The translations under genes were made by a program, and so were the position numbers. The notes below the pieces were generated by a model that was not told the DNA's origin, did not search any database, and was given only the letters and a program-made list of their open reading frames with translations. 64,000 nucleotides of DNA, from assembly GCF_026262625.1 (NCBI RefSeq), contig NZ_SHNN01000002.1, forward strand, positions 248,001 to 312,000, in the 5' to 3' direction. The number at the start of each line of letters is the position of its first letter. Position 1 is the stretch's first letter. Below are positions 51,565 to 60,583 of this stretch, piece after piece. Source of the stretch: Candidatus Litorirhabdus singularis. GTDB taxonomy: Bacteria > Pseudomonadota > Gammaproteobacteria > Pseudomonadales > Halieaceae.

Positions 51565-53307
51565 ATGGATTTACGGACCCTCAGCTATCTTGTAGTGGGA
51601 GCTACTTTTGCGCTTTACATAGCTATCGCTTTTTGGACCCGCGCCACTTCGACAAAGGATTTCTACGTGGCCGGTGGTGGGGTGCACCCCATCGCCAATG
51701 GCATGGCTACTGCTGCTGACTGGATGTCAGCAGCCTCGTTCATCTCTATGGCCGGAATGATCGCCTTTATGGGTTATGGCGGCTCTGTGTTCCTGATGGG
51801 CTGGACAGGAGGGTATGTGATTCTGGCCATGCTATTGGCGCCGTACCTGCGCAAATACGGCAAATTCACCGTCCCAGAGTTCATTGGCGATCGCTTTTAC
51901 TCCAAGACTGCTCGTGGCGTTGCCGTGATCTGTTTGATCATTTGCTCTGTCACTTATGTGATAGGCCAGATGAAAGGTGTGGGCGTTGCGTTCTCCAGGT
52001 TCCTGGAGGTTGAGTATACAACCGGGCTGCTGGTGGGCATGTGTATCGTTTTCTTCTATGCCGTTATGGGAGGCATGAAGGGGATCACGTATACCCAGAT
52101 TGCTCAGTACTGCGTGTTAATCATGGCCTACACAATTCCTGCGATCTTCATCAGCTTGCAACTGACCGGTAATCCGCTGCCGCAGTTGGGGTTGGGCAGT
52201 ACCCTGACCGGTTCTGATGTTTACCTATTGGACCGGCTCGATCAGGTGGTCACCGATCTGGGGTTTCGTGAATACACTACGGATACCAGACTGAGCGGTC
52301 TGAACATGTTTGCTTTTACAGCTTCTCTGATGATTGGTACCGCCGGGTTGCCGCACGTCATTATTCGCTTCTTTACGGTTCCCAGAGTTCGTGACGCACG
52401 GTCTTCAGCAGGATGGGCGCTGGTTTTTATCGCGATCTTGTATACCACTGCACCTGCAGTAGCGGTTATGGCGCGCCTTAATTTGATCGAAACTATAGAA
52501 CCCTCGCCGGGCGAGTATCTCGTTTATGAAGAGCGCCCTCAGTGGTTCAAGAACTGGGAGAAAACAGGCTTACTCGCGTTTGAGGATAAAAATAATGACG
52601 GCCTGATGTTGTACAACGCGAATCCAGCGGAGAATGAGCTGGTAAAAGTGGATAACGACATAATGGTGCTGGCGAACCCTGAAATCGCGCGCTTACCGAA
52701 CTGGGTAATTGCTTTGATTGCTGCCGGAGGACTGGCCGCCGCACTGTCTACGGCGGCAGGACTACTTTTGGCCATAGCGTCGGCAATTTCCCATGATTTG
52801 CTCAAAGGCATGTTGATGCCCGACATTAGCGAAAAGCGCGAGCTACTAGCCAGTCGTTGCGCTATGGCGGTGGCTATATTGGGGGCGGGATATCTGGGGC
52901 TCAACCCACCCGGATTTGCCGCAGGCACAGTTGCGCTGGCCTTCGGACTGGCGGCCTCGTCGCTGTTCCCGGCGTTGATGATGGGAATTTTTTCGGACCG
53001 GGTCACTAAAGAGGGAGCCATTTACGGCATGCTCGCTGGCATTGGAGTGACGCTGGCCTATGTGTTTCAGCATAAAGGCATCATGTTCATAGCTGACACA
53101 GCATTTCTCGGCAGTCTGCCGCCGAACTGGTTTCTGGGTATTGAACCCAATGCCTTTGGTGTGGTGGGAGCTATGGTCAACTTTACTGTGGCGTTGACGG
53201 TGTCTCGCTTCACTGCTGCGCCGCCGCCGGAGGTACAAGACCTGGTCGCCAATATCCGAGTACCCACGGGCGAGCCGGCTCATCACGCTTTATCAAAACG
53301 GCGGTAG
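51565..53307 (+). CDS. Sodium:solute symporter family protein (ActP/VC_2705-like, probable acetate or small organic acid uptake)
   Basis: 580-residue inner-membrane symporter with about 13 spans. Typical blocks: FWTRATSTKDFYVAGGGVHPIANGMATAADWMSAASFI near the start (SSS signature), KYGKFTVPEFIGDRFYS, VIGQMKGVGVAFSRFLEVE, and GTAGLPHVIIRFFTVPRVRDAR. A soluble insert of about 85 residues near position 310-370 is characteristic of the VC_2705 subfamily that works with DUF4212 proteins. Likely cargo is acetate, lactate or a similar monocarboxylate. It forms a two-gene operon with the DUF4212 gene. Confidence 0.92.
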   Translation: MDLRTLSYLVVGATFALYIAIAFWTRATSTKDFYVAGGGVHPIANGMATAADWMSAASFISMAGMIAFMGYGGSVFLMGWTGGYVILAMLLAPYLRKYGKFTVPEFIGDRFYSKTARGVAVICLIICSVTYVIGQMKGVGVAFSRFLEVEYTTGLLVGMCIVFFYAVMGGMKGITYTQIAQYCVLIMAYTIPAIFISLQLTGNPLPQLGLGSTLTGSDVYLLDRLDQVVTDLGFREYTTDTRLSGLNMFAFTASLMIGTAGLPHVIIRFFTVPRVRDARSSAGWALVFIAILYTTAPAVAVMARLNLIETIEPSPGEYLVYEERPQWFKNWEKTGLLAFEDKNNDGLMLYNANPAENELVKVDNDIMVLANPEIARLPNWVIALIAAGGLAAALSTAAGLLLAIASAISHDLLKGMLMPDISEKRELLASRCAMAVAILGAGYLGLNPPGFAAGTVALAFGLAASSLFPALMMGIFSDRVTKEGAIYGMLAGIGVTLAYVFQHKGIMFIADTAFLGSLPPNWFLGIEPNAFGVVGAMVNFTVALTVSRFTAAPPPEVQDLVANIRVPTGEPAHHALSKRR

Positions 53308-53347
53308 TCGAGGGTTCGACATCTGCCTGAAATTCACGCCGATAAGT

Positions 53348-54238
53348 TCATGCCAATAGCAACACGATCACTACGCTGGCAATGATGGTCAGCATGCCCA
53401 GCAGCTCGCGTGCTGTTATGCGCTCCTTAAACACAAAGACACTGATGGCCAATGTCAGCAGAAACTCTACCTGTCCCAGCGATTTTACTAGAGCCGGATT
53501 GTTGTACGTCATGGCGGTATACCAGCCCACTGAACCCATGGCGCTTGCGGCGCCTATGAATATAGCGATGGGCAGCCTATGCCTTAATTGCAAAAGTTCA
53601 TCCGGCTGCCGGATTAAGGTATAAAGCAGGCAGATAACCGTTTGCAGGCTAACCATTGCTGCAAGTGTCAGCGCGGCATTTTGCACAAAGCTGTAGGGAA
53701 GACTGAGGCTGGCTTCTCGCAGCCATAGTGAGGTGACCGCGAAGCCTGTTCCGGCGAGGATACCGTAGGCGGCGCAGGGCAATTCTGCGGGCTTACCGGG
53801 CTGCGGTAGGCTGACGACGAGAGTGCCTGCCACGCCCAGCATTACCGCGATCCAGCCAAAAGGTGAGAGCGAAGCGGCAAAAAATACGGCACCAAACACC
53901 GCGGTTTGTAGCGCTTCGGTCTTGGCGAAGCTTGTGCCTACGGCAAAGTTGCGGTAACCGAGTGCCTTGATCAACCACACTGTCGCTAGTATCTGCGCTA
54001 CGCTGCCCAACGTTGCATAGATTATAAAGGTCGAGTTTTCGCTTAGCTGCGAAACCGCCGCGGCAGTATCTGCTGGTCCTACCAGGCGGAGATAAGCCAG
54101 CACAAACGGCAAACCAAACAGGTAGCGAACCAGCGTAGCGGTCATCGGGCTGATATGTGCTGCCAGGGTCTTTTGGGCAGCGGTGCGCACCGCTTGCATG
54201 GTAGCAGCGAGCAGGGTGAACCAGATCCAGGCTTCCAT
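53348..54238 (-). CDS. EamA-family (DMT superfamily) transporter
   Basis: 296 residues with ten predicted membrane spans arranged as two EamA repeats; the second ends with SLGQVEFLLTLAISVFVFKERITARELLGML, the typical helix 9-10 region. These carriers export metabolites or amino acids; cargo unknown. It is convergent with the symporter and lies downstream of pldA on the same strand, separated by a terminator-like hairpin. Confidence 0.88.
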   Translation of the reverse strand: MEAWIWFTLLAATMQAVRTAAQKTLAAHISPMTATLVRYLFGLPFVLAYLRLVGPADTAAAVSQLSENSTFIIYATLGSVAQILATVWLIKALGYRNFAVGTSFAKTEALQTAVFGAVFFAASLSPFGWIAVMLGVAGTLVVSLPQPGKPAELPCAAYGILAGTGFAVTSLWLREASLSLPYSFVQNAALTLAAMVSLQTVICLLYTLIRQPDELLQLRHRLPIAIFIGAASAMGSVGWYTAMTYNNPALVKSLGQVEFLLTLAISVFVFKERITARELLGMLTIIASVVIVLLLA

Positions 54239-54308
54239 CAGCTGTACTCCGAGTTTAAGTCGGTATTGTGCAGCAGTTAATCCTATAAAATAACTGAATA
54301 GTTTTTAT

Positions 54309-54331
54309 AAAAACCTATTCCCCGTGGGAAT
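54309..54331 (-). terminator. Rho-independent terminator of the phospholipase gene
   Basis: Read on the minus strand: ATTCCC-ACG-GGGAAT hairpin followed after three bases by TTTTT. It lies 11 bp after the pldA stop and before the EamA gene. Confidence 0.7.
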
Positions 54332-54341
54332 GCAGATCTGC

Positions 54342-55406
54342 TCAGAGTAGATCGTTCATCGTAAAACCAATCCCGATACGATTCGTTTTAACGTTGTAGT
54401 CGATCAAGCTTTCGCCATAGCCGTGAAAATACTGAATATACCAGCGGAAGCGATTATTTAGCGGTAGGGTCCAATCGAGCTGGATGGCACCATTATTGTC
54501 GCCCTTGCCGCGCAAATTATTGCGCAACAAGGTGCTGAATTCCTGATCGTGCCATTTGTAGACCATGCGTAAATCGCCGTAACCGTAGTACTTATCCATA
54601 TCCGGATTATCGTCGTCTTCTTCATCCTCAGGGACGCGGTACCAGGCACGGACGCGGGTAGAGAAATTCTCACGGTCAAAGGTGGCTGCGACAACTATCC
54701 GGTTCCAACTGCGCGATAGCAGATTACCGCGGCCGTTAGATTGATGGTTCAAACCCACGCCAAACTTGGTGTTGGTCAGACCCAATACCTGTTGGTCACG
54801 GTCCCACACCATCATGATCTGAGGTTCGTAATTGGTTTCACGAAACGGTGCCGAGGCCGAACTATTGTAGACTTGCCACCAGTTTTGCTGCGTATAGGCT
54901 GCCCAGAGATCGCCACCCAGCAGCAGGTCTTCCTTTAATCTCGATTTAAAGCTGATCTGGAATTTGGCTTCGATATCATCCATATTCAAGTTGGGTTCTA
55001 TACTTCTCCAAGGTGTCTCGTTGATAGAGCTGTTGTAGGTTACGGGCAGAATATAGTTGCGATCATGAGGGATTATCACAAAAGGATTGTTGAGCATCGC
55101 TTCTTCCTTGGCCAGCCGTTTTGCCATGGCTGACTGGGTCGGTGGCGTTGCAGTGGTCGCAGCCGTATCCAAAGCGGCCGGGACTGTCTCCTCCATCAAG
55201 GCTTCTTCAATCTGTAATTCTTCCACTTCGACAGCGTCGTAGCAGGCGAGACGCGCGTTGTCGTCGAAGACATTCTTGCAGGCGGCATAGTGTGGGGCAA
55301 TATTGTAGGGGTCGTTGTCCGCAGCTGCCGTGAGTGGCAACAGCGCAATAGCTAGCGCCAGCAATCGCGTCTGTAATAGCGATCTTTCAAGCGTAAATGA
55401 CTTCAT
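54342..55406 (-). CDS. pldA: Outer membrane phospholipase A1
   Basis: 354-residue outer-membrane beta-barrel phospholipase (OMPLA). A signal peptide (LLALAIALLPLTAAA) is followed by an N-terminal extension with a Cys pair (YAACKNVFDDNARLACYDAV) and then the barrel beginning near NYILPVTYNSSIN. The catalytic His and Ser are in GLNHQSNGRG and the Asn in SRSWNR, exactly as in E. coli PldA. It hydrolyses phospholipids that reach the outer leaflet. I prefer the ATG at 55406, preceded by AGGACA; an ATG 12 codons earlier is possible. The N-terminal Cys-containing extension is longer than in the enterobacterial protein. Confidence 0.92.
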   Translation of the reverse strand: MKSFTLERSLLQTRLLALAIALLPLTAAADNDPYNIAPHYAACKNVFDDNARLACYDAVEVEELQIEEALMEETVPAALDTAATTATPPTQSAMAKRLAKEEAMLNNPFVIIPHDRNYILPVTYNSSINETPWRSIEPNLNMDDIEAKFQISFKSRLKEDLLLGGDLWAAYTQQNWWQVYNSSASAPFRETNYEPQIMMVWDRDQQVLGLTNTKFGVGLNHQSNGRGNLLSRSWNRIVVAATFDRENFSTRVRAWYRVPEDEEDDDNPDMDKYYGYGDLRMVYKWHDQEFSTLLRNNLRGKGDNNGAIQLDWTLPLNNRFRWYIQYFHGYGESLIDYNVKTNRIGIGFTMNDLL

Positions 55407-55566
55407 AGATTGTCCTGCTAACGGTATTGCTGGTAAATACATCCGGATTTGCCTTGACGCGTTTGTCGGCGTGGCGAGCTAGTGCTTTACACAGGCGACA
55501 ATGTGAGGCTGGTCTGACTACAATAGTGCTCTATAAAACTTCAGCCAAAAAAGATGGGAATAGTAC

Positions 55567-56421
55567 ATGATTAGTCCACAGGATATGTCACTCTCAGGAA
55601 AAACAGCGCTGGTAACCGGAGCGGGCAGTGGTATTGGGTTCAGTATTGCTGAAACTCTGCTGCGGTTTGGTGCGCGGGTGATTGTTGTTGAGCGTGATGA
55701 AAAGCTGGCTGCAGGCGCCCAGCAGAGATTGGAGACACTGGGGGGAGACGTGCAGGTAGAGGTCGCAGATGTCACCGTGAAGGCACAGATGACGGCGCTA
55801 GCTGAACAGGTAGCGGCCACAGGGCGCCTGGATATCCTGATCAATAACGTGGGCGATCATCTGAACTTGATCAAGCCTTTTCTCGACAGTGACGAGGATG
55901 AGTGGGATGCGCTTTTTGACATTAATCTCAAACAGATACTCCGCATGGTTCACCTGTTTGCGCCGATTATGCGTGACGCAGGTAACGGCGGCAGCATCGT
56001 CAATATTTCATCCATCGAGGGCTTTCGTGCGATTCCGACTTGTGCGACTTATGGTGCAATGAAGACAGCCATCTCAGGTTTTGTGCGGAGTATGGCCATC
56101 GAACTGGCGCCCTACCACATTCGCATCAATGCAGTAGCACCGGAAACAACCCAGACGGCGCAGGTTGATCCGCGACAATTCACGAAACCCGAACACCTCG
56201 CCCAGTGGGATATCTGGAATCCGCTGGGGCGCTGGGGGCAGCCCGATGACACGGCTGGTGCCGTGTTGTTTCTAGCCAGTCCACTGTCTAGCTGGGTCAC
56301 GGGCACTACGGTTCATGTCGATGGTGGGGCGCTGGCAGCCGGCGGCTGGTATCGTATGCCCGGTGAGCAGCAGCATTGGACGTTGGCCCCGGTTATTGCA
56401 GAGTCCGGCTTTATTTTTTGA
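55567..56421 (+). CDS. Short-chain dehydrogenase/reductase
   Basis: 284-residue SDR: LVTGAGSGIGFSIAETLLRFGA for the nucleotide, ILINNVGDH (variant of NNAG), Ser in NISSIEGFRA, YGAMK as YxxxK, and TGTTVHVDGGALAAGGWYR at the end. It opens a three-gene plus-strand operon with a crotonase and a sulfurtransferase. A -10-like TACAAT lies at about 55530. Substrate unknown; a hydroxyacyl-CoA or alcohol is likely given the crotonase neighbour. Confidence 0.9.
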   Translation: MISPQDMSLSGKTALVTGAGSGIGFSIAETLLRFGARVIVVERDEKLAAGAQQRLETLGGDVQVEVADVTVKAQMTALAEQVAATGRLDILINNVGDHLNLIKPFLDSDEDEWDALFDINLKQILRMVHLFAPIMRDAGNGGSIVNISSIEGFRAIPTCATYGAMKTAISGFVRSMAIELAPYHIRINAVAPETTQTAQVDPRQFTKPEHLAQWDIWNPLGRWGQPDDTAGAVLFLASPLSSWVTGTTVHVDGGALAAGGWYRMPGEQQHWTLAPVIAESGFIF

Positions 56422-56467
56422 GTGACACTGCCGCCAGTCGGCGTTATCGATTAGATCTGAAGGGAGT

Positions 56468-57247
56468 ATGCGCTTGAGTAAGATAAGAGTGGAAAAAGCG
56501 GGCAGAGTGACGACGGTTATCATTGACCGACCAGAAGTGCGCAATGCGGTAGATGCGGAAACCGCTGCGTTGTTGTCCCGTGCGTTTCGCGATTTTGATG
56601 CCGACCCCAAGGCAGATGTTGCCGTACTCTATGGCGAGCATGGTTTTTTCTGCGCCGGCGCTGACTTAAAAGCGGTCGCCAGCCAGGACAGTGCCAACAA
56701 GCTCAGCCGCAGTGGCGATGGACCCATGGGCCCCAGTCGTATGCAACTCACTAAACCGGTTATTGCCGCGGTTGCTGGCCCCGCAGTCGCCGGCGGACTG
56801 GAACTAGCGCTGTGGTGCGACCTGAGGGTAGTGGAGACCACTGCCGTATTTGGTGTGTATTGTCGACGCTGGGGTGTGCCGTTGATTGATGGAGGCACTG
56901 TACGCTTGCCCCGGCTGATTGGTCATAGCCGCGCTATGGATATGATTCTTACGGGCCGCGCAGTAGCCGCAGAGGAGGCGCTGGTGATGGGGCTGGCGAA
57001 TCGTGTGGTGGATCCCGGAACAGCTCGCGCAGAAGCTGAAAAACTCGCTCTGCAAATCAGCGCCTTCCCGCAGGCTTGCATGCGCAGTGACCGCAGAAGC
57101 GCTCATGAACAGTGGGACATGAGTTTCGATAAAGCCATCGTTAACGAATATGACTACGGTTATGAAGTGGTAAAGTCGGGTGAAACACTCAGTGGCGCCA
57201 CTCGCTTTGCCGAGGGCGCGGGGAGGCATGGTTCCTTTGAAGAGTGA
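56468..57247 (+). CDS. Enoyl-CoA hydratase/isomerase family protein
   Basis: 259-residue crotonase with FFCAGADLKAVAS near residue 61. The first catalytic Glu is kept (AGGLELALWCD); the second position is Cys/Arg (GVYCRRWGVPLIDGGT), as in many bacterial EchA paralogues. AAGGGAG stands before the ATG. It follows the SDR by 46 bp and precedes the sulfurtransferase by 15 bp. Confidence 0.9.
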   Translation: MRLSKIRVEKAGRVTTVIIDRPEVRNAVDAETAALLSRAFRDFDADPKADVAVLYGEHGFFCAGADLKAVASQDSANKLSRSGDGPMGPSRMQLTKPVIAAVAGPAVAGGLELALWCDLRVVETTAVFGVYCRRWGVPLIDGGTVRLPRLIGHSRAMDMILTGRAVAAEEALVMGLANRVVDPGTARAEAEKLALQISAFPQACMRSDRRSAHEQWDMSFDKAIVNEYDYGYEVVKSGETLSGATRFAEGAGRHGSFEE

Positions 57248-57262
57248 TGGGGTGACCGGCCT

Positions 57263-58093
57263 GTGATTGCACGTTCACCGCTGATTGGGGCAGCGGAACT
57301 GTGCTCGAAGTTGGGGGAAGTGGTAGTTGTAGACTGCCGTTTCTCGTTGGCGGAGCCTGACCTGGGTGTGGCGCACTATACAACTGAGCACATAGTGGGC
57401 GCGCACTATTGTCATTTGGAGCATGATTTATCAGCACCTGTTGCCGGCGGCGCTGCCATTAATAGAGGCCGTCATCCGTTGCCTGAAGCTGCCACATTCT
57501 GCGGCGTTATGGCTGCGCTCGGCATAGGCAGAGATACACCGGTGGTGGCCTACGATGATTCTGGATTGGCCTTCGCCAGTCGACTCTGGTGGATGTTGAA
57601 TGCACTGGGTTACACACAAGTCCAGGTGTTGGATGGCGGTTGGAGCGCCTGGCAGGAATTGGGCCTGGCAACAACCGCCGTCAAACCGGAGATTCGACCC
57701 GTAACGGCTCACAGCGCCGTGAAATATGCTGGTATCGTAGAGTTTCCTGAACTCAGCGACCTGCAAGCGGCAGGTGCGCGGTTGATTGATGCCCGTGAGC
57801 CTGCTCGTTACCGCGGTGAGTTGGAGCCGATAGATCCGGTCGCTGGGCATATACCCGGGGCGGTTAACTACCCCTGGCAAGAGGCAACCGATGCAACCGG
57901 AAGAGCGCTTCCTATTGCGGAGCAGCGCGAGCGCTGGCAGCAACTAGAAGCCAGTGAAAAACTGATTGTGTATTGCGGCTCTGGCGTTACCGCCTGCGTC
58001 AATATTCTGTCTCTTGTGCTGGCCGGACGTGATGATGCGTTACTCTATCCCGGCAGCTGGAGTGATTGGTGCGCGCGGTTGCCTAACGGCTAA
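57263..58093 (+). CDS. Sulfurtransferase (3-mercaptopyruvate/thiosulfate type)
   Basis: 276-residue tandem rhodanese. The inactive N-terminal domain (VVVDCRFSLAEPDLG) is followed by the active C-domain beginning at ARLIDAREPARYRGELEPIDPVAGHIPGA and carrying the persulfide Cys in YCGSGVTACVNI, whose CGSGVTA loop is the 3-mercaptopyruvate sulfurtransferase type. It moves sulfur from mercaptopyruvate or thiosulfate to acceptors such as cyanide or thiols. GTG start assumed; no close ATG precedes the conserved region. Last gene of the SDR/crotonase operon, convergent with the next gene. Confidence 0.9.
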   Translation: MIARSPLIGAAELCSKLGEVVVVDCRFSLAEPDLGVAHYTTEHIVGAHYCHLEHDLSAPVAGGAAINRGRHPLPEAATFCGVMAALGIGRDTPVVAYDDSGLAFASRLWWMLNALGYTQVQVLDGGWSAWQELGLATTAVKPEIRPVTAHSAVKYAGIVEFPELSDLQAAGARLIDAREPARYRGELEPIDPVAGHIPGAVNYPWQEATDATGRALPIAEQRERWQQLEASEKLIVYCGSGVTACVNILSLVLAGRDDALLYPGSWSDWCARLPNG

Positions 58094-58105
58094 ATACCAG
58101 TCTAG

Positions 58106-59038
58106 TCAGGCCGGCAGTGCACTCAATGTCTGCCGCAATGGCGGTACTGAGGAAAGCACGCTGAACGCATCATGCCGCACGTGGTTCTGTGCCATCTCAT
58201 GTTTAACCATTGCTTCACTGACTTCGCCTTTTTCCAGACACTCTTGCAACAGGCCGAAAAACAGGTTTTCCTGATTGCTGTCTGGGTGCGATTTGTACTT
58301 GCCCAGCAGTGCATAATCGCCAAACAGCTTGCGGCGCAGGTGCATTATCCAGCCCAAAGGCGGAAACCATTTTGATTTGTCAGCCGGTACAAAGTCTATT
58401 GGCAAACCCGCTTTCCAGGGTTGAGTCCAGCGCTTGGTGGTATGCAGCATCTTGGTTTGCTGATTGAGTACGTCGAGATCATTCCAGTTTTTTTCCAGTA
58501 GTCCGATGGTATCGCGGGCTTCATATTCCAGCGTGATCCACTTTTTGTAATCGCGCTTGCTCTCGAACATTTCGTTGAACTGCGTTTCGGCATCCCAGTG
58601 GCGCAGTTTGGCGCAATCCAACAGCATCACGCTGCTGGCCATGGGTCCATTGGTATCGTTGCTGATACGGCTGCGCGGGCGGCACAGAATTGCTTTGCCG
58701 CCCATGTCGCGATTCAGCAGTTCCCATACATCGCTTACCGCGAAAACGTCGGGGTCAATAATCAATGCGCGGCCTTCAAAACCCATTAACTTAGGTGGCA
58801 TAAAGCGCAACGGGGTAAAGGATTGCAGGTCGTCAATCAGCCATTCACGCATAACGCCGTTACGCAGGAATTCCTGACCTTCCCGAGCCTCAAGGAAAGG
58901 GTGGTCGCGGGTATCGATAAAGCGGACGTCGAATTTGTCATTGTTAGCGGAAAAATGACGCAGTGCGCGCTCGCCCACATGGGCGCCAAGAATCTGCTTG
59001 TGATTCACGTGAATAAATACGCAAGGTTTATTGGCCAT
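58106..59038 (-). CDS. Glycosyltransferase-like protein (GT8-like)
   Basis: 310 residues. No close family is certain, but the layout fits a GT-A glycosyltransferase: N-terminal VFIHVNHKQILGAHVGERAL, a metal-site-like DPD in RALIIDPDVFAVSDVWELL (about 91-109), ASSVMLLDC, and a C-terminal KMLHTTKRWTQPW similar to the H..G..KPW close of GT8 enzymes. Sugar donor and acceptor unknown. GAGGAG precedes the ATG. A perfect 8-bp-arm inverted repeat lies 31-55 bp upstream. Confidence 0.6.
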   Translation of the reverse strand: MANKPCVFIHVNHKQILGAHVGERALRHFSANNDKFDVRFIDTRDHPFLEAREGQEFLRNGVMREWLIDDLQSFTPLRFMPPKLMGFEGRALIIDPDVFAVSDVWELLNRDMGGKAILCRPRSRISNDTNGPMASSVMLLDCAKLRHWDAETQFNEMFESKRDYKKWITLEYEARDTIGLLEKNWNDLDVLNQQTKMLHTTKRWTQPWKAGLPIDFVPADKSKWFPPLGWIMHLRRKLFGDYALLGKYKSHPDSNQENLFFGLLQECLEKGEVSEAMVKHEMAQNHVRHDAFSVLSSVPPLRQTLSALPA

Positions 59039-59068
59039 GTGTACTCCTCGAATAAATGCTATCTAAAT

Positions 59069-59093
59069 CATAGGCTTATAATTTTAGCCTATG
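59069..59093. repeat. Inverted repeat upstream of the glycosyltransferase-like gene
   Basis: CATAGGCT and AGCCTATG, perfect 8-bp arms with a 9-base AT-only centre, in the 187-bp spacer after rluA. Could be an operator or an RNA hairpin; no T-run. The rest of the spacer shows no gene. Confidence 0.45.
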
Positions 59094-59225
59094 TCTGTTT
59101 CGGTTGCGGATAGTTTATATAGATTGTCGTAGCGCAGGTGAAGTGAATTAGTACCAAAGCGAAATATTGCCGCGCTAAAACTGCCTTGGATCATTGGGCC
59201 GGTTGGCTGTGCCCTGAGCGTCAGT

Positions 59226-59888
59226 TCAAAACTGTTGTGGACTCTCGCCTTCAAGCCAAACTCCGGTTGCAGGATGTTCAAACCCTAATGTGGCTGCATG
59301 GAGCATTAACCGCGGCGCCATGGCTAACGCATCAGCGTGAGCGTACATATCACAGCCAAGAATAGGGTGGTCAATTTCCGCCAGGTGAATACGCAGCTGA
59401 TGTGAGCGCCCGGTCACCGGCTTTAGCAACAGCCGGGTGCAGTTGGCGGCGGTATCGCGCTCTATCACCTCGTAACGCGTCAGCGCGTTTTTACCCCGTT
59501 CAGCGCAGATTTTTTGCCGAGGTCGGTTGCTCCAGTCGGGTGCGATAGGCAAGGTGATTTCACCACTGTCTTGGGCTAACAGTCCGAAGACGATGGCCTG
59601 GTAGGTTTTTTCAACCCGGCGTTCCTGAAACTGGCGGCTGATATGACTGTGCACGGCTTTAGTTAGCGGCACTACCATAATACCGGAGGTGTCCAGATCA
59701 AGTCGGTGCACAACGCTGGCACTGGGGAAGTCAACGCGGATACGGCTGATCATGCAGTCCTGGTTGAGCGGGTGGCGCCCAGGAATGCTTAGTAGCAGGT
59801 CAGGTTTCTCAATGAGCAGCAGGTGTTCATCCTGATACAGAATGTTCACTGGCCGATCGCAGGGCGGTACTATATAGATCTCTTGCAT
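59226..59888 (-). CDS. rluA: Dual-specificity pseudouridine synthase (23S rRNA U746 / tRNA U32)
   Basis: 220 residues, the size of E. coli RluA (219). Catalytic Asp lies in VVHRLDLDTSGIMVV (about 65-79); other RluA-specific blocks are ILYQDEHLLLIEKPDLLLSIPGR at the N-terminus, APDWSNRPRQKIC, LLLKPVTGRSHQLRIH and MAPRLMLHA near the end. The short form without an S4 domain and the DWxNRPxQK block match RluA rather than RluB-F. ATG at 59888 starts the conserved part; the longer frame would overlap the divergent methyltransferase gene. Confidence 0.92.
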   Translation of the reverse strand: MQEIYIVPPCDRPVNILYQDEHLLLIEKPDLLLSIPGRHPLNQDCMISRIRVDFPSASVVHRLDLDTSGIMVVPLTKAVHSHISRQFQERRVEKTYQAIVFGLLAQDSGEITLPIAPDWSNRPRQKICAERGKNALTRYEVIERDTAANCTRLLLKPVTGRSHQLRIHLAEIDHPILGCDMYAHADALAMAPRLMLHAATLGFEHPATGVWLEGESPQQF

Positions 59889-59908
59889 AGGGCGGGAACT
59901 GTAACCAC

Positions 59909-60583
59909 TTGGCTGAGAAAGTAAACCATCACGTACAACTACTGGAGGACCGGTTGGCAGCCCACATACCCGGCGCGAGGGTAGTGCCCACGGCTTTGCC
60001 GCAGTGTCCTGAACTCTCACTGTATCTGCTTAACGCTGACTACCCGCAGCATCAACTCGATGCCCAGGCCATGCAGGGGATATTGAATTATCCGGCCTAC
60101 TGGGCGTTTTGCTGGGCCAGTGGTCAAGTACTGGCACGCTACCTACTTGACCATCCAGTGCTAGTGTCGGGTAAGACTGTGTTGGATTTTGGCTGCGGCT
60201 CCGGTGTCGCTGCATTGGCGGCGCGACTCGCCGGTGCTGCGCGTGTCATTGCGTGCGACATCGACCCGGATGCACGTTTAGCAACGCGCTGTAATGCGAG
60301 ACTGAATCATCTGGAGGTTGAGGTGTGCGGAGATTTTTCCACCGTCACAGCGCGAGCTGACCTAATTCTGGCGGCAGACGTACTCTATGATCGTGAAAAT
60401 CTAATTTGGCTCGAGCGTTTCTTACGGCGGTCGCCGCGGGTGCTGGTCGCTGACTCCCGGGTCCGCAACTTCGATTATGCGGGCTACCGGAGCGTGGCGC
60501 AGGTTAGCAGCGGCACGATACCAGATTTGGAGGAGTCGGCTGAATTTGCCAGGGTTTCTCTGTATGAGGGACAGGCGGACTAA
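59909..60583 (+). CDS. Class I methyltransferase, ETF-beta lysine methyltransferase (ETFBKMT)-like
   Basis: 224-residue SAM-dependent methyltransferase. Motif I is VLDFGCGSGVAALAARLAGA (about 91-110), then ACDIDPDARLATRCNARLN and the post-motif LAADVLYDRENL. A preceding block WAFCWASGQVLARYLLDHP matches the WPGGQALSRYLLDNP segment of the eukaryotic enzyme that trimethylates the ETF beta subunit and of its bacterial homologues. Ribosomal protein L11 methyltransferase (PrmA) is related but longer. The TTG start, 20 bp from the divergent rluA start, is uncertain. Tail overlaps pdxJ by 4 bp. Confidence 0.78.
   Translation: MAEKVNHHVQLLEDRLAAHIPGARVVPTALPQCPELSLYLLNADYPQHQLDAQAMQGILNYPAYWAFCWASGQVLARYLLDHPVLVSGKTVLDFGCGSGVAALAARLAGAARVIACDIDPDARLATRCNARLNHLEVEVCGDFSTVTARADLILAADVLYDRENLIWLERFLRRSPRVLVADSRVRNFDYAGYRSVAQVSSGTIPDLEESAEFARVSLYEGQAD

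Noticed and set aside
59084-59281. 65-codon minus-strand frame between rluA and the glycosyltransferase-like gene
   Set aside because: It begins inside rluA in another frame, has no ribosome site and no recognisable feature.
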